Part shown: positions 1 through 6,013 of the stretch, piece after piece | How the letters are laid out: the number at the start of each line of letters is the position of its first letter | Numbering within the stretch: position 1 is the stretch's first letter | Virus record (IMG/VR): IMGVR_UViG_3300050821_007240 | Span: 1 to 45,581 of that record | Direction: 5' to 3' (one strand) | Length of the DNA: 45,581 nt | Origin: a virus | Made by a program: the position numbers and the translations under genes | The notes under the pieces: generated by a model | What the model was told of the DNA's origin: nothing | Databases searched by the model: none | The model's input: only the letters and a program-made list of their open reading frames with translations

Positions 1-72
1 GTCATCATGGCGCTGGAAGGGCTGACGTTCGTAAAGTCGGCTTCGCTGGCGACGGTGCAAGAGCAGCCGTGA
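1..72 (+). CDS. 3' end of a 45-residue protein (join-spanning gene)
   Basis: This is the last 23 codons plus stop of the small gene seen whole at 45419-45556. It is partial here only because the circle was cut inside it. Its TGA (70-72) overlaps the GTG start of the next gene at 69, which makes the two coupled and shows that the operon continues across the join. No family is recognised. Confidence 0.8.
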   Translation, partial: VIMALEGLTFVKSASLATVQEQP

Positions 73-97
73 ACGATACGACGCCGAAGCCGCTGCC
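1..97. repeat. Terminal direct repeat, left copy
   Basis: These 97 bases are identical to 45485-45581. The most likely reading is the overlap left when an assembler closes a circular or circularly permuted genome. A gene runs intact through the join, which a physical terminal repeat would not require. A true short terminal repeat cannot be excluded from sequence alone. Confidence 0.95.
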
Positions 98-386
98 TGG
101 CCTCTTGATGTTTATGCGCTGCCTCGCGCCGTTTTCGTGCGACCGCAAGGGCGAAGGCGAGTGCTACGTTTGCGAAGCCAAGCGTGTACTTTCAGAGCAG
201 GCCGCCACCATCGACGCCTTACATTCCCGGCTTGCAGCGGAGGTCAGCGATGAGGAAGTGGAGGCGGCGATAAGCGCGTGGCGCGGGGCTTTCAGTCTGC
301 CGTCGCATTGGCTCTCAGCCGTCGCCGTTCGCACCCTGCTCGAATCAGCCCGGCAAGTGCGACTGAAGGGAGAGAACAATGAGTGA
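69..386 (+). CDS. Hypothetical protein with Cys cluster, 105 aa
   Basis: Starts at GTG, overlapping the preceding TGA by GTGA. The N-terminal third has four cysteines (about residues 18, 24, 32 and 35), the last two as CxxC in CYVCEAK, which could hold a zinc. The rest is a predicted helical region rich in Glu and Ala. No family is recognised. It heads a run of very small coupled early genes. The same start is repeated, truncated, at 45553-45581. Confidence 0.7.
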   Translation: MNDTTPKPLPGLLMFMRCLAPFSCDRKGEGECYVCEAKRVLSEQAATIDALHSRLAAEVSDEEVEAAISAWRGAFSLPSHWLSAVAVRTLLESARQVRLKGENNE

Positions 387-546
387 CGAGATTATTTGCA
401 GCCAATGCGGCGGGCGGGGGCACGACGGATGTTTTATTCCGAACAACGATATGCCCGAGTCTGAGATTCGCAGGCTTGCACGACGGCAACGGCTTTCGGC
501 CGAGGCTGGCTTTCCATCCGCAAGCGCACGAGAGGAACAGCCATGA
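379..546 (+). CDS. Small zinc-knuckle protein, 55 aa
   Basis: ATG at 379 overlaps the end of the previous gene by 8 bases, and its TGA overlaps the next ATG (543). Residues 7-18 read CSQCGGRGHDGC. The CxxCxGxG half is the zinc-binding repeat known from DnaJ central domains and from many short phage zinc-knuckle proteins. A single repeat with a following His and Cys could form one zinc site. The remaining 37 residues are charged and featureless. Specific function unknown. Confidence 0.65.
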   Translation: MSDEIICSQCGGRGHDGCFIPNNDMPESEIRRLARRQRLSAEAGFPSASAREEQP

Positions 547-944
547 CCGCCCCTCATTCACAGCCGGACCTCACGGCGCGGCTGGCCGAAATCCGCGAAC
601 GCTGCGAGAAGGCAACGCCGGGGCCGTGGACGCGCGAGGTTGGTGGAACCGCTTGCATCGGCGTTCCATCTCCCCCGGCGGCGTGGACGTTATTGGCGCA
701 GGTGTATGGCACCAACCATGCGGCTAACGAAACCTTCATCGCCGCAGCGAGAGAAGATGTCCCGTGGCTTTTGGCAGAGGTGACGGCGCTGCGCGAGCGC
801 ATCGAGGCCGTGGAAGCGTTGTGCGAGCGCGAAGAAAAGAAGATGCCTAAGTGCGGCGTCGGGGACTGCGAATGTTGGGTTGCGGTTGACGTAGACGATG
901 TACGCGCTGCAATCCGAGGCGCAGCAGCAGAGGAGGGAACGTGA
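543..944 (+). CDS. Ead/Ea22-like phage protein, 133 aa
   Basis: The pattern LAEIRERCEKATPGPW near residue 13, followed by a stretch ending in AAREDVPWLLAEVTALRERI (residues about 69-88), is typical of Ead/Ea22-like accessory proteins of tailed phages, whose job is unknown. The C-terminal half is a coiled-coil-like helix followed by Cys-rich KCGVGDCECW. The last codons (RGAAAEEGT) lie in a 25-bp sequence that is repeated downstream at 1179-1203. Start and stop overlap the neighbours (ATGA, GTGA). Confidence 0.75.
   Translation: MTAPHSQPDLTARLAEIRERCEKATPGPWTREVGGTACIGVPSPPAAWTLLAQVYGTNHAANETFIAAAREDVPWLLAEVTALRERIEAVEALCEREEKKMPKCGVGDCECWVAVDVDDVRAAIRGAAAEEGT
918..942 (+). repeat. 25-bp repeat carrying a ribosome binding site, copy 1
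   Basis: These 25 bases are identical to 1179-1203. They contain the Shine-Dalgarno run AGGAGGGA just before the GTG at 941. A diverged relative lies at about 1457-1482, before the ATG at 1483. This copy also encodes the C-terminus of the Ead-like protein. Confidence 0.9.
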
Positions 945-1168
945 GCGTTGGTACTGAGCTTCTGAACGAGATAGAGCGCGTCAGCGCAAAGCGCGAGCGG
1001 TGGCGCGGCTACTGCAAGGATACGCCTTCCCTGGCCCCTGGGATGCAACCCGCGATGTTAATGATGGGTATGGCAATCGACGCCGCAAAGAAAGCCATTG
1101 CGGACAACGACGCGGTGGCGTCGATTCGCGCCCTCGAATCGCTGCGCGGGTTCGACAGCGATGATTAA
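941..1168 (+). CDS. Hypothetical helical protein, 75 aa
   Basis: GTG start overlaps the upstream TGA and sits 4-5 bases after AGGAGGGAAC. The protein looks all-helical, with a Met-rich centre (PAMLMMGMAID) and an acidic C-terminus. No family is recognised. It is a coupled member of the small-gene operon. Confidence 0.65.
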   Translation: MSVGTELLNEIERVSAKRERWRGYCKDTPSLAPGMQPAMLMMGMAIDAAKKAIADNDAVASIRALESLRGFDSDD

Positions 1169-1172
1169 CGCC

Positions 1173-1205
1173 ATGAGGGGCGCAGCAGCAGAGGAGGGAA
1201 CGTAA
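1173..1205 (+). CDS. Ten-codon micro-ORF, possible coupling leader
   Basis: Reads MRGAAAEEGT and stops at TAA directly before the ATG at 1206. Nine residues match the C-terminus of the Ead-like protein because the DNA is the 25-bp repeat. It contains the Shine-Dalgarno run for the next gene. It is either a remnant of a duplicated gene end or a leader used to load ribosomes. A second ten-codon ORF at 1454-1486 has the same layout. Confidence 0.35.
   Translation: MRGAAAEEGT
1179..1203 (+). repeat. 25-bp repeat carrying a ribosome binding site, copy 2
   Basis: Exact copy of 918-942, here placed so that AGGAGGGA serves the ATG at 1206. The copy includes the end of the Ead-like reading frame, so the duplication moved a gene tail together with the ribosome binding site. 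Confidence 0.9.
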
Positions 1206-1457
1206 ATGGGATGGACGCTAAGTGGCCGGGCCTTTGAAATCGCGTGGCAACGGGCCACTGAAAACAGTGGTCCTTGGAAGAAGCATAACCACGGTACGGC
1301 ACGGGCTGTCGTAGAAATGCTAGAAAAACGCTCGACCGGCAAAGTGCAAAGCACCGCCGAAATGTTCCGCGCCGTCGGCGAAATCATTACCGCGATGGGT
1401 GACGAGTTTGAATCCGTCCAAAGCGCGGTCGATATGGTCGAAGGCACCGGGCCATGA
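1206..1457 (+). CDS. Hypothetical protein, 83 aa
   Basis: ATG lies immediately after the stop of the micro-ORF and about 8 bases after AGGAGGGA. The sequence is mixed helical (residues about 30-75 look amphipathic) with a basic N-terminus. No motif or family is recognised. Its stop is overlapped by the ATG of another ten-codon ORF (1454-1486). Confidence 0.65.
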   Translation: MGWTLSGRAFEIAWQRATENSGPWKKHNHGTARAVVEMLEKRSTGKVQSTAEMFRAVGEIITAMGDEFESVQSAVDMVEGTGP

Positions 1458-1486
1458 GCGCAGCAGCGAGTGAGGGGGACGAATGA
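1454..1486 (+). CDS. Ten-codon micro-ORF linking two genes
   Basis: Reads MSAAASEGDE. Its ATG overlaps the previous TGA (ATGA) and its own TGA overlaps the ATG at 1483 (ATGA). It resembles the 1173-1205 micro-ORF in length and sequence, and it also carries the Shine-Dalgarno run (GAGGGGGA) of the gene behind it. A role in coupling is more likely than a functional peptide. Confidence 0.35.
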   Translation: MSAAASEGDE

Positions 1487-1596
1487 CGCCACGCCATCTG
1501 AGTCACCGCGCGCTCCACGCATCGTTGGTGCTCTACCTTATATACGGGTTATTCTACGCGGGGCTGCTCCTGCTCACGGTGCTGTGGCGGCCATGA
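1483..1596 (+). CDS. Single-span membrane microprotein, 37 aa
   Basis: Starts at ATG 1483, 5-6 bases after GAGGGGGA. A basic N-terminus (about 11 residues with His and Arg) precedes one hydrophobic segment of about 22 residues, LVLYLIYGLFYAGLLLLTVL. It ends WRP, and its stop overlaps the next ATG (1593). No family is recognised. It is one of seven tiny hydrophobic proteins in this arm, so membrane or host-takeover roles are possible but unproven. Confidence 0.6.
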   Translation: MTPRHLSHRALHASLVLYLIYGLFYAGLLLLTVLWRP

Positions 1597-1688
1597 CGAC
1601 GCCCTACTGCGAGCGGCATCACTGGAGACTCAACGCGCAGCGCAATCGTTGGGAGTGCATACGCTGCGGAGCATGGCGCCCCAAATGA
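1593..1688 (+). CDS. Zinc-finger-like microprotein, 31 aa
   Basis: The frame could be read from a GTG at 1470. ATG 1593 is preferred because it overlaps the upstream TGA and its own stop is overlapped by ATG 1685. Residues 6 (C), 9-10 (HH), 23 (C) and 26 (C) give a CxxHH...CxxC pattern that fits one zinc ribbon. Function unknown. Confidence 0.55.
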   Translation: MTTPYCERHHWRLNAQRNRWECIRCGAWRPK

Positions 1689-2032
1689 CCTGCGACCTCT
1701 GCGCCTGGGAGACGCGCGTCATCGACTCCCGCGACACCGCCACCCAAGTCCGCCGCCGACGGCAGTGTCTCAACCCCGCGTGCAAGGCGCGGTTCACGCC
1801 CTACGAAGTCCCTGCCGAACTCTACTCGACCATCCACTACAGTGCCGCCACCGTCCGCAAGCTCGTGGACCTGCGTGCCGAGCTGGGCTCGGTCCTCGAC
1901 ACCATCCAATCATCCTTAGAAGGTACGCCGCTGCGCGGCGACTCGTCACCGAGTGCCACACCGCCGTCGCGCAGCGGCACACCGCTGTTGACACCGCCGG
2001 GGGAGTCCGGTGCCGCACCGCCACTTCCGTAA
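1685..2032 (+). CDS. NrdR-like zinc-ribbon protein, 115 aa
   Basis: ATG 1685 overlaps the previous TGA. Residues 3-38 closely follow the N-terminal zinc ribbon of NrdR, the repressor of ribonucleotide reductase genes: CDLC (3-6), VIDSR (12-16), VRRRRQCL (22-29) and ARFTPYE (35-41). The second Cys pair is C28-x4-C33, not CxxC. NrdR normally continues into an ATP-cone of about 90 residues. That is absent here and replaced by a short helical stretch and a Pro/Ser/Thr-rich tail (about residues 80-115). It can probably bind DNA or zinc but cannot sense nucleotides. It may interfere with the host regulator; that is inference. The last 23 bases overlap the next gene. Confidence 0.75.
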   Translation: MTCDLCAWETRVIDSRDTATQVRRRRQCLNPACKARFTPYEVPAELYSTIHYSAATVRKLVDLRAELGSVLDTIQSSLEGTPLRGDSSPSATPPSRSGTPLLTPPGESGAAPPLP

Positions 2033-2201
2033 CCGCCCCGACGCACGCGAGCGCGACTCCAGCGTCGAGCGGCGCCTGTCGTCGGCAGGGTACGACTCGG
2101 ACATCCCCACCATGCGCGAGATGGCGCCCGTGGTGTCGGTGCCCCCCGACATTGCTGCGCTGTGGCGTTCCCTACTAAAGAAGAAACCTCGTAGTACCTA
2201 A
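2010..2201 (+). CDS. Hypothetical basic protein, 63 aa
   Basis: GTG start inside the 3' end of the previous gene (23-base overlap). The N-terminal half is Arg-rich (RNRPDARERDSSVERR) and the end is LLKKKPRST. No family is recognised. It is the last gene before a 421-base non-coding stretch. The long overlap and lack of a strong ribosome binding site leave some doubt. Confidence 0.5.
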   Translation: MPHRHFRNRPDARERDSSVERRLSSAGYDSDIPTMREMAPVVSVPPDIAALWRSLLKKKPRST

Positions 2202-2235
2202 CGGCCCTGTAACGTCTTTCGGTAGACATATACGG

Positions 2236-2521
2236 TTGGTCTAAGCCTCCCCTGCCCCTCCACGACACACAGGACCCCGGACCCCCTCCGCGCTCAGCTA
2301 CGACAAACGTCGCACACATACGCCTGGGTCCGTGTGCTTGAAGACGGTGACTCTAGTATCTTGGTCTACCTAACGATTGTGCTTGGTCTATACAGCGCAA
2401 CGTTGGTGCGTCAAGCAGTACGCCTGGGTGCGTTGTCTTGCATAGCCTCCATGCAGGCGTTGACGACCGCGCCGCTCACACCATAACCGGCGTCAACGGT
2501 TGGCCGGTTATGCTTGGTCTA
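2236..2521 (+). repeat. Four TTGGTCTA iterons
   Basis: Exact octamers at 2236-2243, 2361-2368, 2383-2390 and 2514-2521. The second and fourth extend to TTGGTCTACC, and the third and fourth share GCTTGGTCTA. All point the same way. The 22-bp step between copies two and three is about two helical turns, which suits a protein binding one face of the DNA. Confidence 0.7.
2482..2512. repeat. Perfect 10-bp inverted repeat (hairpin)
   Basis: CATAACCGGC (2482-2491) pairs with GCCGGTTATG (2503-2512). The 11-base loop contains its own short CAA/TTG pairing. There is no T-run after either arm, so it does not look like an intrinsic terminator. The right arm abuts the fourth iteron. It could be a protein-binding palindrome or a DNA hairpin used in replication. 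Confidence 0.7.
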
Positions 2522-2547
2522 CCAACATTAGAATCCTCAGCAGGGGG

Positions 2548-2576
2548 GGTCTCACAGCGGAGACCTGTGGTATTAT
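2548..2576 (+). promoter_or_regulatory. Candidate promoter with operator at its -35
   Basis: TGGTATTAT (2568-2576) fits an extended -10 element. The expected -35 position carries no consensus but is covered by a perfect inverted repeat, GGTCTC (2548-2553) and GAGACC (2560-2565), a likely operator. Transcription would start near 2583, leaving a 40-base leader with the Shine-Dalgarno run AAGGAGA of the gene at 2623. Confidence 0.45.
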
Positions 2577-2622
2577 GGTTGGCAGAAGCGCTCGATTGTG
2601 GGCGCTGGACAAGGAGACGACT

Positions 2623-2823
2623 TTGAACGATTCTCACACCGAGCGGCCCGGATGCTTTGACGCGGGGTGCGTCCACCTCGAAGCCCGCCCGAGGCGTCAG
2701 GCCGAAGCACCATCCGTGGCCCGGCTCCCTATCGAGCTTGACGTTGAGCCGCGCGACCTCAATGACCCCGACTGCTACGATGAGGTCATGGCCGATGACT
2801 ACCGGACGGGAGTGCTGCCGTGA
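2623..2823 (+). CDS. Hypothetical acidic protein, 66 aa
   Basis: The TTG at 2623 is chosen because ACAAGGAGACGA (2609-2620) lies just before it. The same 12-mer precedes the genes at 3231 and 11370. An in-frame ATG at 2574 lacks a ribosome binding site and would fall inside the promoter. The product has two cysteines (CFDAGC) and an acidic C-terminal half (LDVEPRDLNDPDCYDEVMADD). No family is recognised. The stop overlaps the next start. Confidence 0.6.
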   Translation: MNDSHTERPGCFDAGCVHLEARPRRQAEAPSVARLPIELDVEPRDLNDPDCYDEVMADDYRTGVLP

Positions 2824-3047
2824 TGACGCTTGGTAACTACCCGCGCCTAACGCAGAAGCAGGTCAAGGCTATTCTTGCCGAGCCCGCGTCACAATCGGCA
2901 CAGTGGCGCATTCGTACCGAGCGCAACGGCAAAGGCGACTACGGACGCGACGAAACGTACTACCGCAACGACGAGGCGGTCTTTCTGCTCGTCGTTTCGT
3001 ATATCGACGCAAAGACGATAGCCTACGACCTGCGAGGCGCGGCATGA
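2820..3047 (+). CDS. Hypothetical protein, 75 aa
   Basis: GTG at 2820 overlaps the upstream TGA. ATG at 2823 is an equally possible start, one residue shorter. The sequence looks like a small alpha/beta domain (KQVKAILAEP, a tyrosine-rich middle, then VFLLVVSYIDAKTIAYDL). No family is recognised. The stop overlaps ATG 3044. Confidence 0.65.
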   Translation: MMTLGNYPRLTQKQVKAILAEPASQSAQWRIRTERNGKGDYGRDETYYRNDEAVFLLVVSYIDAKTIAYDLRGAA

Positions 3048-3124
3048 CGGTGCTCGTTGTGGCGTTTGCGGTGGGAGCCGTGGCGTGGTGCTTGCACCGA
3101 GCCCTCGGGTTGCATCCGGGCTAG
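3044..3124 (+). CDS. Membrane microprotein, 26 aa
   Basis: ATG overlaps the upstream TGA (ATGA). The first 17 residues form a hydrophobic segment (MTVLVVAFAVGAVAWCL), followed by a short basic and glycine tail. It is very small, but the coupling and the series of similar microproteins in this arm support it. No function can be assigned. Confidence 0.5.
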   Translation: MTVLVVAFAVGAVAWCLHRALGLHPG

Positions 3125-3159
3125 GGCTGCTAGCGTCACGGGTGGCGGGTGTCCCGCTG

Positions 3160-3210
3160 TATAAATCTAGCACGCGCTTGGTAAACGCAGCGCGTGAGGT
3201 CATACTTCAC
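3160..3210 (+). promoter_or_regulatory. Control site with two palindromes
   Basis: A TATAAA (3160-3165) could be a -10, though no -35 is visible. Just downstream lie a perfect inverted repeat, CACGCGC (3171-3177) with GCGCGTG (3190-3196), and an imperfect one, GTGAGGT-CAT-ACTTCAC (3194-3210). Palindromes placed between a -10 and the gene at 3231 suggest repressor control. Confidence 0.4.
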
Positions 3211-3230
3211 TTTTGAACAAGGAGACGAAC

Positions 3231-3728
3231 ATGGCTAGAACTATCATGCCCGGCCTGAGCCGGACACAGGCGAACCGATACCTCCTCAATATCGGCGTGC
3301 ATCCGTTGCGCGTTCGCAATCAAATCATCGAGGCCGCCGCAGGACGTGCCACGCGCGTTGACGGTGGGGCGCTTTGGCTTGAGGTCAAGCAGCGTGGTTA
3401 CAATCCGATGGGCGCAGTTGGCCCCAGGACGCGACGGAAGCCCTCCCGATGGCACCAAGGACGCCTCGGCGGGCGCGGACGCGCCAGAGGGGCAGGAAAC
3501 GGCACAGGAGCCCACGTTCTGCGCGCACAGGAGCCCACGTTCTGCGCGCACGGGAGACACCGGACGCTTCGGTGTGACCTCTGCCTCGTGGAGGCGTCGA
3601 TTGCGGACGGGACGGTGGCGTCGTCCGTGCCGATGACCCTGGCCGATGCCCGGGCCATTGTTGCGATGGGGCCTCGGTTCGCGGCGACGGTGGCGAACCT
3701 GGCCGCGCTGGGAGGGTTGGAAGCATGA
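3231..3728 (+). CDS. Hypothetical zinc-finger protein with shifted linker, 165 aa
   Basis: ATG 3231 follows ACAAGGAGACGA. The N-terminus (to about residue 64) and the C-terminus look like real protein. The C-terminus carries CAHGRHRTLRCDLC (residues about 106-119), a possible zinc site, then helices. Between them (about residues 65-103) this frame gives an Arg/Gly-rich linker. The +1 frame of the same bases gives a normal Asp/Ala/Pro/Glu linker that ends in the same QEPTFCAH segment. A 23-bp tandem duplication at 3503-3548 moves that segment back into the main frame. The gene is open throughout, but part of it is probably read in a derived frame. No family is recognised. Confidence 0.6.
   Translation: MARTIMPGLSRTQANRYLLNIGVHPLRVRNQIIEAAAGRATRVDGGALWLEVKQRGYNPMGAVGPRTRRKPSRWHQGRLGGRGRARGAGNGTGAHVLRAQEPTFCAHGRHRTLRCDLCLVEASIADGTVASSVPMTLADARAIVAMGPRFAATVANLAALGGLEA
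3503..3548 (+). repeat. Tandem 23-bp duplication within a gene
   Basis: Two exact 23-bp units (3503-3525 and 3526-3548), followed by a degenerate start of a third. Because 23 is not a multiple of three, gain or loss of one unit changes the reading frame of the surrounding gene. Confidence 0.9.
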
Positions 3729-3835
3729 CGATGCCCGACTTGTCTCGGTTCGAGGTGCCGGTGGCGGTAGCAATCTATCCGGTTGCACTGTGCCTTATCG
3801 TGGCGCTCTGCGTCCTCATTCGGCGGAGGGCGTAG
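3725..3835 (+). CDS. Single-span membrane microprotein, 36 aa
   Basis: ATG overlaps the upstream TGA. A short acidic head (MTMPDLSRFEV) precedes a hydrophobic segment of about 20 residues (residues 12-31) and the tail RRRA, so the positive-inside rule puts the C-terminus in the cytoplasm. No family is recognised. The next GTG lies two bases after the stop. Confidence 0.55.
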   Translation: MTMPDLSRFEVPVAVAIYPVALCLIVALCVLIRRRA

Positions 3836-3837
3836 CC

Positions 3838-4002
3838 GTGAAGTTTGGACACGTTGTAACCTCCAAGGACCAAGGACGCATCGCGTGTCAAGTTGACGAT
3901 TGCGAGAAGCCCGCGACGGTCTGCCTCTACGGTGACCGCGTAGGCTACTACTATCATTGCGACGAGCACACGCGCATCATACTTAACGGCGCGGACAAGT
4001 GA
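3838..4002 (+). CDS. Zinc-finger-like protein, 54 aa
   Basis: GTG 3838 directly follows the previous TAG. The frame is open upstream, but that part is the shadow of the neighbouring gene. Residues 17-25 (CQVDDCEKP) and 43-46 (CDEH) give a CxxxxC...CxxH arrangement, a plausible small zinc site. The stop overlaps the next GTG (GTGA). Function unknown. Confidence 0.6.
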   Translation: MKFGHVVTSKDQGRIACQVDDCEKPATVCLYGDRVGYYYHCDEHTRIILNGADK

Positions 4003-4253
4003 ACGGGGACGACCTCTGCGGGCACCTTCCGCGCTGCGTCGTGCCGAACTGCTTCGGCGCGAAGTTGTGGGCCGTCGTGCAGTTGTACGGCGGCTCGCGA
4101 ACGGCGGCTCGTATCGTCGGCGTACCCCGCTGGACGCTCTACCGCTGGCGCAAGCTAACGTCGGCGGACAACTTGCAGGTGGGGACGCTGGCGCGGCTAA
4201 CGTCGGCGTTCCCCGAACTCAAAACACTACTTGAACAAGGAGGCGGAACATGA
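3999..4253 (+). CDS. Helix-turn-helix DNA-binding protein, 84 aa
   Basis: GTG overlaps the previous TGA. Residues about 32-53 (GGSRTAARIVGVPRWTLYRWRK) have the shape of a helix-turn-helix: a helix, a GV turn, then a recognition helix with Trp/Tyr/Arg contacts, as in small transcription regulators. Two Cys (13, 18) lie upstream. A regulator of the palindromic operators at 3171-3210 or 6014-6071 is a natural candidate, but this is only context. It is followed by ACAAGGAGGCGG, the ribosome binding site of the next gene. Confidence 0.6.
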   Translation: MNGDDLCGHLPRCVVPNCFGAKLWAVVQLYGGSRTAARIVGVPRWTLYRWRKLTSADNLQVGTLARLTSAFPELKTLLEQGGGT

Positions 4254-4471
4254 AGAATCATTGGCTCTGCTGGTGCGGCGACGGTTGCGCTTCGGGTCAT
4301 CAGACCGAATGTGTAAGGCCCACGGTGTACGCGGTACACGATGTGGAAACGGTGTACGAAATCTTTTCGACGCGCCGCAAGGCGGAGGCGTTCATCAAAA
4401 CGTGCCACTCGCCCGAACGCCTCGGCGTCATGGCCTACAAGCTCGACCGCATCAACGCCAAACCCGCGTGA
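4250..4471 (+). CDS. Hypothetical Cys-rich protein, 73 aa
   Basis: ATG 4250 follows AAGGAGGCGG and overlaps the upstream TGA. The N-terminus has CWCGDGCASGHQTEC, a cluster of four Cys and one His that may bind metal. The rest (VYAVHDVETVYEIFSTRRKAEAFI) resembles a small alpha/beta fold with a repeated V-Y motif. No family is recognised. It directly precedes the primase-helicase. Confidence 0.6.
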   Translation: MKNHWLCWCGDGCASGHQTECVRPTVYAVHDVETVYEIFSTRRKAEAFIKTCHSPERLGVMAYKLDRINAKPA

Positions 4472-5997
4472 CGCCCGAGCAGTTGATTCGCGCGCAGGCG
4501 CCGCACGATGCCCGCCTGTTCGCGCTCGTCCCGTGGACGAAGCGCCCCCGTTCGGAGCACGCGCACCTCGATGCCGTGGACCGCGAATCGTTCCTTGCGT
4601 TGTGGGTGTCGGGGAACTACGGCATTGCGTTAGACGGGCAGTATCTGCTTGTCGATAAGGACCGCGACGATGAGGTCGTGCAAGCCTTTGAGGCACGCCT
4701 GCCCGAAACGTGGATGCAAACGACCTGGAAACGCGGCACGCACCGGCTCTATCGCGTGCCGCGCGGGTTCGTTGGCCGCAATGGTCGGTGGCCCGGCGGC
4801 GAGCTCAAGGTCAACGGCTACCTCGTCGGTCCCGGTTCGTCGGTGCACGCCGACGGACTGGTCGGAACCTATGAGATTATCTCGTCGGCGGACCCCGTAG
4901 AGGCACCGGATTGGCTGCTCGATATGGTGCGTGCCGATGCGCCGCGCGCGACGTTGACGAGTGCCGCTGACATCGACGTGATGCTCGACGGCACGCGCGA
5001 CAACGAGCTTGCATCCATTGGCGGATTCATGCGGCACAAGGGGTACAGCGAAACCTTCATCTGCGCTGCGCTCGCCGGTATCGTAGACTCCGGTGTCGTC
5101 GAACAGACACCGGGGCGCGAGATTCGGTCGGTGGACATCGAACGCATCGCGCACAGCGTTGCACGGTACACGCCGGGGCCCGGCGACGTTCGCATCGGCG
5201 CTGCCGATTGGATATGCGGGAGCAACGTGGCAATCGTCGGGCCGCCCGTTGACTGGTGGGTGCGCGGGTTCTTGCCGCACAACGAACTCATCGGCATCTT
5301 CGGCGGCAAAGGCGTTGGGAAGTCATCGTTCGCGTCATGGATTGCGACGCAAGTCACCAAGGCAGGCGGCTCGTTCCTTTTCGTCGGTGTCGAGGAACCC
5401 TTTCCACGCTTTCTCGGGCGCTCCGTACTGTGCGGCGGGGACCGCTCGCGCATTTTTTCCTATGGGCAAGCGAGTCAACTCATGCTGCCCAAGGCCGTAC
5501 CCGAGCTACGCGAGGCCGTCAGGACGGCGGGCACGAGTTTCGTCTACTTCGATTCGATATACACCCACTTCGAGCGCATCCAAGGTGAAAACATGGCCGA
5601 GCGGGCGCGGCGCTGCCTCGGGCCGCTGGCCGAAATGGCGCAGGATACCGGCTGCACGATTGCAACGGTCTTTCACGAACGGCGCGACGGCGACTACCTC
5701 GGCTCGACGGAGATGATTAACGTCGGGCGGGTGACGCTCCATGCCGAACGCGCGGAGAACCAGCCACTGGTCGTCTCGGTGCATACGACGAACCTCTGGG
5801 AACCAGCATTTGAGTTGACGTTCTACGCCGAGGAGAAAGCACTGCGCGACCCCGACACCGACGAAATCCAATACGAGAGGGTCGATGGGGAACTGGTTCC
5901 GATGACGGTTCGGGTCCCAACGCGCGGGCCTGACCGCAAGAAAGGTATCCGCGCCGGTAACGTAGCCGACTTCGAGGATACAGACGACGAGCCCTAA
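4468..5997 (+). CDS. Prim-pol primase / RecA-type helicase, 509 aa
   Basis: GTG 4468 overlaps the upstream TGA. The frame is open back to 4231, but that part shadows other genes. Residues about 1-170 match bifunctional primase-polymerase domains: a DKDRD metal-binding segment (63-67), KRGTHRLYR (88-96) and GYLVGPGSSVH (117-127). Residues about 250-480 are a RecA/DnaB-like ATPase with Walker A GGKGVGKSS (279-287) and Walker B FVYFD (Asp362). The protein should make primers and unwind DNA at the phage fork, working with the polymerase at 9035. The acidic tail (FEDTDDEP) may bind a partner. It is the first large gene of the replication module. Confidence 0.85.
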   Translation: MTPEQLIRAQAPHDARLFALVPWTKRPRSEHAHLDAVDRESFLALWVSGNYGIALDGQYLLVDKDRDDEVVQAFEARLPETWMQTTWKRGTHRLYRVPRGFVGRNGRWPGGELKVNGYLVGPGSSVHADGLVGTYEIISSADPVEAPDWLLDMVRADAPRATLTSAADIDVMLDGTRDNELASIGGFMRHKGYSETFICAALAGIVDSGVVEQTPGREIRSVDIERIAHSVARYTPGPGDVRIGAADWICGSNVAIVGPPVDWWVRGFLPHNELIGIFGGKGVGKSSFASWIATQVTKAGGSFLFVGVEEPFPRFLGRSVLCGGDRSRIFSYGQASQLMLPKAVPELREAVRTAGTSFVYFDSIYTHFERIQGENMAERARRCLGPLAEMAQDTGCTIATVFHERRDGDYLGSTEMINVGRVTLHAERAENQPLVVSVHTTNLWEPAFELTFYAEEKALRDPDTDEIQYERVDGELVPMTVRVPTRGPDRKKGIRAGNVADFEDTDDEP

Positions 5998-6013
5998 AGG
6001 CGAGGGCGTCGTA

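Larger units (their letters stand above)
2202..2622. other. Non-coding control region, candidate replication origin
   Basis: This is the longest gene-free stretch in the window. It holds four copies of TTGGTCTA in the same orientation (2236, 2361, 2383, 2514). Two of them are 22 bp apart. It also has two copies of TACGCCTGGGT exactly 100 bp apart (2319, 2419), a 10-bp perfect inverted repeat (2482-2512), a GGTCTC/GAGACC inverted repeat (2548-2565) and an extended -10 (2568-2576). Short open frames here have no ribosome binding site or plausible protein. Repeats plus hairpin plus promoter resemble an iteron-type origin or a complex operator. Which one is not determined. Confidence 0.6.

Noticed and set aside
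1-97. Terminal repeat as a true packaged end
   Set aside because: An intact gene crosses the join and the length is that of an assembly overlap. Kept only as an open possibility.
2438-2626. 62-codon frame in the control region
   Set aside because: No ribosome binding site; it overlaps iteron, hairpin and promoter, and the product has no protein-like pattern.
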